Notes under the pieces: generated by a model
Seen by the model: the letters and a program-made list of their open reading frames with translations, nothing else
What the model was told of the DNA's origin: nothing
Database searches by the model: none
Program-made: the position numbers and the translations under genes
NCBI RefSeq assembly: GCF_026191355.1
Contig: NZ_JAPHOQ010000005.1
Coordinates: forward strand, 186,001 to 250,000
Length of the DNA stretch: 64,000 nt
Reading direction: 5' to 3'
Source: Legionella sheltonii
GTDB taxonomy: Bacteria; Pseudomonadota; Gammaproteobacteria; Legionellales; Legionellaceae
Shown: positions 29,101-35,212 of the stretch, piece after piece
Layout: the number at the start of each line of letters is the position of its first letter
Numbering within the stretch: position 1 is the stretch's first letter

Positions 29101-29186
29101 GGTTCAACAGAAGATTCAATGGTTGGTAATTGATTCTTTTCATATAACAAGCCTAGCTCTTCGAGTATTTCAGTGTGGGTTTTCAT
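23187..29186 (-). CDS. Giant LRR / transglutaminase-like / tandem AAA+ protein, probable effector
   Basis: This single ORF encodes 1999 residues. Residues about 240-620 hold degenerate leucine-rich repeats ('NLTELNLSKC', 'NLTHFDMSSC', 'SLTHISFTSE'). Around residue 879, 'KRAGVCRHRAQLFSALADALNI' followed by 'DNDVHQFIRV' has the Cys and His of a transglutaminase/protease-like core. The C-terminus has two AAA+ modules. The first has Walker A 'TSKTGAGKS' (about 1545), Walker B 'ILFLDEAN' and 'FRRFPHYLSF'. The second has 'EPGLGKSQ' (about 1827), 'IVFIEEFN' and 'LIGTQNPTTF'. The modules look MoxR-like. AGGA precedes ATG 29186. The mixture of host-type repeats, enzyme and ATPase suggests an effector, but secretion is inferred. 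No similar named protein is recognised. Confidence 0.8.
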   Translation of the reverse strand: MKTHTEILEELGLLYEKNQLPTIESSVEPNGGVLNLDKVLANNPECWDTIAIGASQLEKKSIILQCNLNESSKNFQLKQRVIKKLIEDNFSVYVPTQEGLKKIEDEEQVALIDKLYCKLDSTQETAQLKKLNLVGDRITVLDVPRFDDLCANILNSPTAFFHFINFITLDFVHLYSELGYSEMCKSDLNSALEWSFDTAPNPDTDWRKKYVHFEEKISSRNPGEPIPTFLQSAQALNIAEERDNLYLSFLLKNYPDLLKKPTHISLANNRLPLFSFLNRRENLFSLSIDCCEFGPDEAEEDPDDEVLLTTALRFFFAQEVRFSAQYLATLLNNSPHLVSLCLLNGSVKHHTPLALNPKKLTHLKTISLVNEWMAISQISDLINATSNLTELNLSKCYGPWDSPLTIKAPLTHLKELCVNASLIFDDLYTLVNSAPNLELLIISGFDWMEYEAPLIQLENPLKALKKMVITHGLMTAGQLQNLLNCASNLTHFDMSSCSIDIESINVAPNSLPNLKEFIALKNNLNTKQLLNLLAAAPNLYEIKINNPSNLLDLLNSLNPGSLPSLTHISFTSEALTFAELNQLIKVAPNLKSISYPNPQNKMERLTSQWLQGSYPQIEIKFLEESSNKSQELVVPSDGSLSLDGHIGKNDHIPTLPARTIFRAKEGPDPLVSDYHLESFFWFAPTKSFRPYVPEEKHLAPVSESLKRSTQQLEEQFDHPDTPKNTVYGQFIFENPQVGRWLQLPALSAYDKLIDYAAEHPDFEIKRCNFSGYYFIKFNKKVESCLVNYILEPRNNIDFTLDQKAPKEHLKWISQLSFDATGKLVDCEAYRSLLQLDVIERIQALAEHCRFEKESAESDIKGNVIDVLNALIKKRAGVCRHRAQLFSALADALNIGASLIDNDVHQFIRVHHKSLRFTLNLGGGAADIINLPIPSLKKRQEAKTQEESVATTKKTIPPLKAGNRFQTWNNFPIQAQNADELAKKLSAKDSHVRQWLIFKNNQGIEALHQASLLCKNTLFSRDLDSLVLHHTRVEHHKDQKVDSPISQFLKNATLNPNESFTWFINWSDPKARHVSLNSIIDNEDRNLGGLPIPSNVHIVVGMDERSACKMGDDFYSRFDAISQAPELPAIVLPEIKLNQPISDDDVLFPSPLNWESIFLGRHTFNEGTLDIAPGALMKASENKTTKLVLHNAPFEDPKFHFLIKELMAKKRFFFNGEWHELHKDFHLEFAQPDLSIYPEVITPKETPAKKRIVNQTTLPLFSNQYKITAKHTLKPLPGFFAADPALELIVTDNLTEIQWYSLLREAQKASCALTIKATPKVFIPEPLKKWVIPIEPLGQKSRLIISNDLDDAEKKYRSEGTITINVDPKTNFNSLFFHVSLKDKQFKGEDTELLKAIKGGNPVILKGQFATTFAQQLQTLFVDPPTLWVNGEPVSAPNITLITDHAAPFKAVHKTTHEYKPEEDFARLTPGLAEQLKKTYQRLQLTSCHSHFIDLPKDPTQHEKWLDHLILRLERRAGILPDHAEPTTPEMVMNYLDDHSFVFLTSKTGAGKSYFVQKILPQYGKQHLKPIKIYHGLAGVKDWLEHQDTRQPILFLDEANISQNHYALFEALARGDKEFWYEGTCYPLKKHKIIFAGNPTDYEGRFEPDLFRRFPHYLSFEGQPLDKILSPLLEHYDYEKNLFNLIQTYYIKAQDAGLNITSRNAQMMCLRFFILKELSQTKLLSHDFLIRYAILSEIKTLNLDKKLSQSIRLDIKQEKSWKQEKKSLKEVLEQLQPQTIDKKFIWTDSRKKIALSIEMLLLIREKKIKGLWDQELGINGIILEAEPGLGKSQLVYALLKAKGVEYNTIAPTNPKEVQAKLLDAFHKGQIVFIEEFNTQVHEELLNALLSGYDLEGNPPKKPGFCLIGTQNPTTFHGRQPLSKALDNRLMLAELSHYNFSEFIQILTEKFQLLVEKAKTLTEEYFSARTYAQSQSLFPPPNPRNVMKMAEEEQRNEVSVY

Positions 29187-29365
29187 TTAATTCCTGAACT
29201 TTATTTTATGTATGATGCGTATTTTTAATGGATAAAAAAGAGCAATTATATATTGTTTGTTATATTTTTGGGCATTATTTAAAAAATGATTTAGAGTCAA
29301 TTCAGTCGAATTATTACTCATATTGATTATTTCTTTAGAGCGACTGGGTGCGAAGATTCTTTATA

Positions 29366-30515
29366 AGCGTACCGCATTAAGTATCTAGCGCAAATCAAGA
29401 TAAGCCTCATAATTGAAATTAATTTTGGAAATAGTTCTTCCCTCATGATAGTGCCAGATCAATTTTCTCACTTGCTGAATAAGATCTTCCATTTTAGCGA
29501 ATGATTTACAACCGTAAACTTTATGCTTCAACCAATGCCAAAAACGCTCTATTGGATTGTACTCAGGTGAATACGGTGGTAAAAAATGCAAGTCTACCCA
29601 CTCATGCTTTTTGACAAATTTCTGTACTTTTTTACTTTTGTGTATCGTTCCATTATCCAAAATGATCGCAAGCTTTTTATTGGGATTTGCTTTATGAAGC
29701 TGATGCAGAAACATAATAAATTGCTGGCTGTTTCCTGAATCGGCTTGTTTCCAGTAAAATCGGCTCGTTCTTAAATTTAAAGCACCAAAAAGTGTTTTGC
29801 TCAGTCTATTTTTAACCGTATTTACTGTTTTTTTTCACCTGTTTTGAACCATCCACGGCTAACATATGGTTGATTAGAAAAATGGGATTCATCAGCAAAT
29901 AAAACTTCCATCTCATTTGGAGTGTTTTGTTTTATCGCTGTCACAATCTCTGCAACTTTTGATTTCTTCTCCGTCGGTGAGGGAGCATTTTCAGGCATTG
30001 TTTTTGAAAAACGTTTATACACATAGCCATGTTTATTCAGGGCCTTCGCAAATGTTTTTTCACAGGCCCTAATGCCTTGCTTATCAAACCAATCACGTAG
30101 CAAATTAATTTGCCAACCGCTTTCCTGATAACCATAATCCTGTGGAGAGCGTTCTAACAATTCTTTAAGCCTGGATTCTATTGCCGGTGCTTTTTGCGCG
30201 GGACGACCAGATGCTTTTTTTGTCTTAAGACCCTCAATTCCCTTTTCAACATACCGGTTTAGCCATAACCGTATCGTGATAATATTTCTATTTAATTGTT
30301 TCGCTATTTCGGGCGGGGATTTTCCTTGGTCTGATAACAATACATAGTAGGCACGTTCACCAATGTTTGTATTTCTACCCAAGCGAAGTCTTGTTAATTC
30401 CGAGCGCTCTGCCTCTTTTAAAGATATCCTTATCATTTTTAATCAAATCATTTATTGTGGGATGACAGAATAAACAATATCACCAATTTGCGCTAGATAC
30501 TTAATGCGGTCCGCT
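29366..30515 (-). mobile_element. IS630-family insertion sequence
   Basis: The element is 1150 bp with inverted ends beginning AAGCG(T/G)ACCGCATTAAG and about 30 bp long, flanked by TA on both sides (29364-29365 and 30516-30517), the target preferred by IS630/Tc1 elements. It carries one transposase in two frames. It lies between the giant LRR protein gene and a SnoaL-like gene and disrupts no recognisable gene. Confidence 0.88.
29385..30436 (-). CDS. IS630-family transposase made by -1 frameshift
   Basis: The first frame (30436 to 29822) encodes a helix-turn-helix region ('SPPEIAKQLNRNIITIRLWLNRYVEKG') and the first catalytic Asp in 'VLFADESHFS'. The second frame continues through an in-phase stretch to 'LAIILDNGTIHKS' (second Asp) and 'PPYSPEYNPIERFWHWLK' (Glu), ending at 29385. 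The frames meet at a run of eight A before CAG TAA; a -1 slip reads through into the second frame. This arrangement is common in the family, so it is probably programmed. Confidence 0.87.
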
Positions 30516-30536
30516 TATTAAGATCAATTATGCGAT

Positions 30537-30559
30537 CCTTCTCCCCAAAGGAGAGAAGG
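30537..30559. terminator. Repeat-type hairpin after the SnoaL-like gene
   Basis: CCTTCTCCCC and GGAGAGAAGG form a 10 bp stem with one mismatch and an AAA loop, 30 bp beyond the minus-strand stop at 30590. It has the same family design as 15346 and 19206. Confidence 0.5.
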
Positions 30560-30589
30560 TACTTATAAGTGGATGAAGGGGAATTTTTT

Positions 30590-31036
30590 CTAAAACATCC
30601 CATTACTATTTGCTGACTCAGCCGGAATGGATTGAATCACGTCCCAATGCTCATAAATTTTATTGTTTTCTAGACGAAAAATATCCATTATAGCTCGTCC
30701 TTTTGTTCCCGGTTCTAGAACAGAGTGAACATGGACAATCACATAATCTCCATCGGCAAGAATACGTTTGATTTCACTGTGTGATTGAGGGTATGTGTTT
30801 TTGAGGTAATTGATGTAGTTTTTTAAGCCTTCAATCCCATCTTGAGCCATAGGATTATGTTGAATATACCATGCGCCCAAGTAATTTTGTGCCGCATCAA
30901 AGTCTTTTTCATTCAATGCTTTTTGATAAAATTGGCTTACTATGTGCTTATTAGTCTCCTGAAGAGATCCTGCGACGCCAGAAATTGAGTGAATCAATAA
31001 ACCGCCTGTTATTAATGACAACAGTATTTTTTTCAT
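30590..31036 (-). CDS. Exported SnoaL-like (NTF2 fold) protein
   Basis: This 148-residue protein has a signal peptide (MKKILLSLITGGLLIHSISG) and then a SnoaL/NTF2-type domain: 'IVSQFYQKALNEKDFDAAQNYLGAWYIQHNPMAQDGIEGLKNYINYL', 'GDYVIVHVHSVLEPGTKGRAIMDIFRLENNKIYEHWDVIQ'. Members are small cone-shaped enzymes or ligand-binding proteins with varied roles. AAGGAGC precedes the ATG. It is divergent from the LysR pseudogene at 31148, so that regulator probably once controlled it. Substrate unknown. Confidence 0.85.
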   Translation of the reverse strand: MKKILLSLITGGLLIHSISGVAGSLQETNKHIVSQFYQKALNEKDFDAAQNYLGAWYIQHNPMAQDGIEGLKNYINYLKNTYPQSHSEIKRILADGDYVIVHVHSVLEPGTKGRAIMDIFRLENNKIYEHWDVIQSIPAESANSNGMF

Positions 31037-31147
31037 TATTGCTCCTTGTTAATCTAACAAATTGATTATAAATGGCTATTTAAATTAAAAAAGCGCATAA
31101 TTTTGGTCAAATATATCTAATTTTTAGATGGATTAGAGTGATGAATG

Positions 31148-32017
31148 ATGACTAAGGTCACTTTGGAACAATGGCGGGTATTACAAACCGTAATCGACGA
31201 GGGTAGCTTTGCTAAAGCAGCAATAAAATTGCATAAAAGCTAATCCAATATCAGCTATACCATTGCAAAACTTCAGGACATGCTAGGGTTGCAATTACTG
31301 CAGCTTGAGGGACGTAGGGCTGTGTTGACTGAACAAGGAGTGGAAATTCTAAAGTTATCGCGACAAATTACCCGGGCGGCAAAAAATGTTGAACTCGCGG
31401 CGCTTAATTTAAAATCAACCTATGAAAAATCATTGCGCCTCGCCATTGATGAGATTTTCCCATTATCTGTATTAATGGCCGTATTGCACCAATTCGCTCA
31501 GGAAAATCAATCGACTAAGCTCATTATCCATCAAGGCTTATTATCAGGTCCTAGTGATCAATTAGTTCAGGGGGATGTAGAGCTTGCTATTATTTCAAAA
31601 ATTCCAGAAGGTTATACAGGGAATAAATTAATGGACGTGCATTTTCGTCCATACGCTCATCAAGACAGCCCCTTGCATCAAAAACAGGTTACTCTCGAAG
31701 ATCTTTATGAGGAACGTTATCTCATCGCTCAGGATTCTGGAGCCAATCATAAACGAAATGAAGGTTGGTTAGGTTCTGAATTTCATTGGAAACTAAGTAC
31801 CTTGGAAATGAAAGTTCAATGTGTGGCGCACGGGATAGGTTTTGCCTGGCTCCCACAGCAAATGGTCGAAGAGAGAAATTTACCGATCCTCCCTCTGATT
31901 ATGGAGGAAAATAATATCAGAACGTACCCCGTTTATTTAGTACACCACCAACCTCAAGAAATGGGGCCCTCAGCGAAGCATTTGATTGCGCTCTTTAAAA
32001 AATACTCATCCCATTAA
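31148..32017 (+). pseudogene. LysR-type regulator, inactivated by a stop codon in the HTH
   Basis: Reading from ATG 31148 gives a typical LysR start ('VTLEQWRVLQTVIDEGSFAKAAIKLHKS'), then TAA at 31241-31243, then 'SNISYTIAKLQDMLGLQLLQLEGRRAVLTEQG' in the same frame. The stop stands where LysR proteins normally have Gln (HKSQSNIS), so a single CAA to TAA change is likely. The remaining frame to 32017 is otherwise intact (effector-binding domain, 'LRLAIDEIFPL'). Its last codon, TAA, lies at the edge of the inserted IS, and the original C-terminus may have been longer. A restart at 31280 would lack the DNA-binding domain. Confidence 0.87.
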
Positions 32018-32085
32018 GGCGTGTTGACAATTCATCCCCACCGGCTACGTGCCGCGACTTGTTCGCGGCAACCAGCCGATCTTAA

Positions 32086-32376
32086 TCAGTGGCAAATTTC
32101 TTCATAAAGATCATGCCATTCTGTATTTAGGTTCTCAATCAAATTTAACTTCCACTGCCTGGGCCAATTTTTGAATCGCTTTTCACGTCGAGCAGCTTCT
32201 ATATAGGTTTCATGAACCTCATAATAAACCAATATATGTACATTGTACTTAGCTGTAAATCCTGGAATCAGGTTGTTTTTATGTTCCCATACTCGTTTAA
32301 TTAAATCTGATGTTGAACCAGCGTATAGTGTACCATTTCGCTTGCTTGCCATAATATAGACATAAAATGACTTCAT
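32086..32376 (-). CDS. GIY-YIG nuclease-like protein carried by IS (copy 1)
   Basis: This 96-residue protein is one whole GIY-YIG domain of the YhbQ/UPF0213 type: 'FYVYIMASKRNGTLYAGST' carries the two Tyr-containing strands, 'LIKRVWEH' the catalytic Arg, and 'AARREKRFKNWPRQWKLNLI' the metal-binding Glu. It is identical residue for residue to the protein at 59443. The gene lies inside the insertion sequence, downstream of the transposase, so it travels with it. Whether it helps transposition, cuts DNA, or is a passenger is unknown. Confidence 0.9.
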   Translation of the reverse strand: MKSFYVYIMASKRNGTLYAGSTSDLIKRVWEHKNNLIPGFTAKYNVHILVYYEVHETYIEAARREKRFKNWPRQWKLNLIENLNTEWHDLYEEICH

Positions 32377-32440
32377 TTGGCTTCCTTGTTTTGATCAGAG
32401 TGTTGGACTCAATGCGATGATATCACCTAAATTTCACTGA

Positions 32441-33190
32441 TTACATTGGTAGCCAAATATAGGAACAAGCCATTGCGAGCATTGACGCATCATTTCTCTT
32501 CAATTTATCATATCTTGTGGCAACAGCTCGAAAAAGTTTAAGTCGCGCAAATACGTTTTCAACTAGATGACGATATTTGTATAGACCCCAATCAATATCA
32601 GCATTCCCAGTTTTAGAGTTCGTCTTCCGAGGAATCATTGGAGTAGATGATTTTTGCCTAATCTGATCTCGAATTTCCTCGCTATCATATCCTTTGTCTG
32701 CAATGGTGTAATCAGCTTTAGGGAGTGTTTCAATGAGACCTGAAGCTGCTTTAGCATCATGTACCTCTCCGCCAGTCAATTGAAATTCAATCGGAAGGCG
32801 GCAAGCATCAACTGCCCTATGAATTTTTGTTGTATTACCACCAACGGATTTCCCTATTGCTTGATGTTTCTTTCCTATGGCGCCTGAGCTATGTTGATGG
32901 GCACGAACGATACTGCCATCAATAAATTCCCATTCAAGATCAGGATGTTGTATGAGCGCTTTGAAAATCATCATCAACTTGTTCTTTGAGGACCAACGAT
33001 TGAATTGTTGATAGACAGAATTCCAAAATCCAAACTCTTTAGGTAGGTCTCGCCAAGGGCAGCCTACACGCATGCGATATAACATTGCCTCAACCATCAT
33101 ACGAAGATTAGGTTTGTCATATATCTGATGTTGTAGCATTATCTCCTTTAGCTTAGACCATAGCTCATCACTGAGCATCAGTCTAGCCAT
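32441..33190 (-). CDS. IS5-family transposase (copy 1)
   Basis: This 249-residue transposase is in one frame. The N-terminal part has 'LSDELWSKLKEIML' and 'GCPWRDLPKEFGFWNSVYQQFNRW'. The DDE motifs are 'EFIDGSIVRAHQH', 'TIADKGYDSEEI' and 'LVENVFARLKLFRAVATRYDK'. It differs from copy 2 (58629) at about seven residues, among them Arg/Gly in 'DACRLPIE' and Leu/His in 'RLKLF'. Both look complete. Confidence 0.93.
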   Translation of the reverse strand: MARLMLSDELWSKLKEIMLQHQIYDKPNLRMMVEAMLYRMRVGCPWRDLPKEFGFWNSVYQQFNRWSSKNKLMMIFKALIQHPDLEWEFIDGSIVRAHQHSSGAIGKKHQAIGKSVGGNTTKIHRAVDACRLPIEFQLTGGEVHDAKAASGLIETLPKADYTIADKGYDSEEIRDQIRQKSSTPMIPRKTNSKTGNADIDWGLYKYRHLVENVFARLKLFRAVATRYDKLKRNDASMLAMACSYIWLPM

Positions 33191-33363
33191 TGCAAACTCG
33201 TTTTATACTTGATATTGAAATCGATATATTATGAGTTTGCTCTTATTCATCAATCGATTAGAGCAATGAATTAAGTTCATCTTTAACTTGACCATTTCCT
33301 GGATGCCGCGAACAAGTCGCGGCACGTAGCCGGTGGGGATAAATTGTCAACACGCCCTACAAT

Positions 33364-33403
33364 TCTCATCATCTCGAGATCTCTACGCTCAGGATGGCGT
33401 CGG
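33364..33403. repeat. Dispersed palindromic repeat fragment
   Basis: TCATCATCTCGAGATCTCTA followed by CGCTCAGGATGGCG continues the repeat family in the other orientation. It begins directly after the IS right flank, so the IS entered a site next to or within this repeat. Confidence 0.35.
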
Positions 33404-33478
33404 ATAGAGCCTAATGACATTAGGGATTATTTGGCCTATAAATAATAGATTAAAGCCACCTTTGATAAAGAGAATACT

Positions 33479-33955
33479 ATGACCATATCAAAAATAAGTA
33501 TTGTGCTCAGTGGATTGATGATTTTATTTTCTGTTACCGCACAGGGTATGACTGAAAATGTGTCACCATCTGATTCAGATGCAGCTCGAATCTCCATGTT
33601 GGAGAAAGCACTGGCGCCTCAGAAGTTAGACGGAGTAGCCAACTTATTTGCCAAAGCGAATAAACAACGTAATGGCGCTGTCCAATTCATGTTATTTTCG
33701 GATCAATTGAAAAAGAAATTTAAAGATCGTTGGCCCTATTGGGTTTCCGGGGTTTCTAGTCCATGGATAACTTCTTATAAGATTAAAAAAATGGCGCAAG
33801 GTAAAAATTCTTGGAAATTTAAGATCACTTACCAATGGGCAACTGCTGACGGACCATTTAATCCCCCATTGGTGCAGACTATAGTCGTAGCGCCTGTGCC
33901 TTCAAATATCAATTCATCACAAAAATTTTGGATCACTGAATTTAATGAGAAGTAA
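33479..33955 (+). CDS. Exported hypothetical protein
   Basis: This 158-residue protein has an N-terminal hydrophobic signal segment ('ISIVLSGLMILFSVTAQGM') and a mature part with no family I recognise. The mature sequence alternates charged helices ('AARISMLEKALAPQKL') and strands ('WKFKITYQWATADGPFNPPLVQTIVVAPV'), compatible with a small alpha/beta periplasmic protein. The ribosome binding site is weak. It is isolated between the IS and a small pseudogene. Confidence 0.7.
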   Translation: MTISKISIVLSGLMILFSVTAQGMTENVSPSDSDAARISMLEKALAPQKLDGVANLFAKANKQRNGAVQFMLFSDQLKKKFKDRWPYWVSGVSSPWITSYKIKKMAQGKNSWKFKITYQWATADGPFNPPLVQTIVVAPVPSNINSSQKFWITEFNEK

Positions 33956-34002
33956 CCTGTTAATACTATAATTACCTCAGGTACCCGTTTAAGGAATAAA
34001 CA

Positions 34003-34248
34003 ATGCATAATGGAGAGGATGTAATAAAAGAAGATGTTCAAAATATTTAATTTAGAAATCGGCTTGCTACTCATGAATTCAAAATAACAATAAAGAACGG
34101 TTCAAGTTATGATCCCAACCAAATAGTCAGTAGGCAGGTGTGGATTACAATAGAAAAAAATTCGATAAAAATGCAATATGGTCTATACCGAAGTAATTGG
34201 CCTGATGATTTTGAAACCGATTTAAAAAATGGTTATTTTAACCCCTGA
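34003..34248 (+). pseudogene. Small hypothetical gene interrupted by an in-frame stop
   Basis: From ATG 34003, with AAGGA upstream, the frame reads 15 codons, meets TAA at 34048-34050, then stays open for 65 codons ('HEFKITIKNGSSYDPNQIV', 'MQYGLYRSNWPDDFETDLKN') to TGA 34246-34248. The joined 81 codons look like coding sequence with strand-rich composition. No family is recognised. It may be a decayed gene or two unrelated pieces; the single stop makes decay more likely. Confidence 0.5.
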
Positions 34249-34376
34249 CATTTTAGGCCTTCTGTCGTCTTGGGTGCAGTTCAGAGAGCTTAGGGTATAT
34301 CGTGTGATTTTGTTAGAAAACCCGGGTTACGGCGTTGCTTTCACCCAGGCTACAATTGAGATTTTATAAATCTTTT

Positions 34377-34970
34377 TTATTTCCTTAATGCAGCAATTCC
34401 CAGTGTCGCTGCGACACCTAAAATTACTCCTACTCCAATGGTGGTTGGTGAGAAAAAGCTATAGGGATTTACTGCATTCTCTTTTTCTTGCTTATTCTCT
34501 TGCGACGGTAATGTAAGTTTTGCGCCCTGCTCTTCACTCCCTGAAATTGGCGATTTTTCTTTAGGAGCAGTTACGGCTTCCACCCATTGCTCTGTCTGTC
34601 GCGAAGAGGGCACATCCACTTCACTGTCTGGAGATTCTTCTTTACCTATACTATTATAGTTTTGTGCCGCTAAAAATTTGCGCTCGGCGATTTTCTCTTC
34701 AGAATCGTAAAAAATTTCATTTTTTATAATCTCTATGCCACTCGGTGTTATCGGTTTTCCTACTATCGCAGTCGCTTCAATTTCTGTATATCCATTTTGT
34801 TGTAATTTTGAAATCTCGCTATCTAATGTTTCTTTGGTGGGAGAGAAACTTTCCCCAATCTGAAGATGTTCCTCATCTATTTGTCCTTCTGTCTTATTGT
34901 CATTCCAGGAAACATTTTTTTTCTCCTTCTTGGCTGCTCCCATTGTCGTGGATTCGTATTTTTTTTGCAT
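34377..34970 (-). CDS. Hypothetical protein with C-terminal membrane anchor, effector-like
   Basis: From ATG 34970 (GAGG 6 bp upstream) the protein has 197 residues. Most is charged and Glu/Ser/Lys-rich, probably flexible. The C-terminus has one hydrophobic helix ('TTIGVGVILGVAATLGIAALRK') ending in Arg-Lys, like a tail-anchored protein. There is no signal peptide. Tail-anchored, Glu-rich proteins of this kind are frequent among Legionella effectors that sit on host membranes, but that is only suggestive here. Confidence 0.65.
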   Translation of the reverse strand: MQKKYESTTMGAAKKEKKNVSWNDNKTEGQIDEEHLQIGESFSPTKETLDSEISKLQQNGYTEIEATAIVGKPITPSGIEIIKNEIFYDSEEKIAERKFLAAQNYNSIGKEESPDSEVDVPSSRQTEQWVEAVTAPKEKSPISGSEEQGAKLTLPSQENKQEKENAVNPYSFFSPTTIGVGVILGVAATLGIAALRK

Positions 34971-35212
34971 GAAAAACCTCATTACTATTAGCTAAAATTA
35001 AAACAATTTTAACAATAAATAATTAAGGAAATATGAGCTGAGTCTTTTGTGAGTATTTGAGTTAATCATACATATTCCGTTCATTATGCTGGTACGCTAT
35101 TAAAATCAAACCTAAACGTTTAATTGAACTATACTTAGAAAAGCAAAATATGAGTCAATTCCATTTACGGGATGCATACGGATGAACAAGGAACATCATC
35201 GGGAGTACATTA

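Larger units (their letters stand above)
32017..33357 (-). mobile_element. IS5-type element carrying a GIY-YIG gene, copy 1
   Basis: This 1341 bp element has inverted ends of about 59 bp beginning (G/A)GGCGTGTTGACAATT and TA on each side (32015-32016 and 33358-33359). Inside each end is a perfect hairpin, TGCCGCGA/TCGCGGCA, with loop CTTGT. It encodes an IS5-type transposase and, 64 bp downstream, a GIY-YIG protein in the same orientation. Copy 2 at 58462 has exactly the same length. The first base of this copy's left end is A instead of G. Confidence 0.93.

Noticed and set aside
29385..30436. IS630 transposase frame break as a pseudogene
   Set aside because: The break is at a run of eight A that allows a -1 slip, and both halves carry intact catalytic motifs; programmed frameshifting is common in this family.
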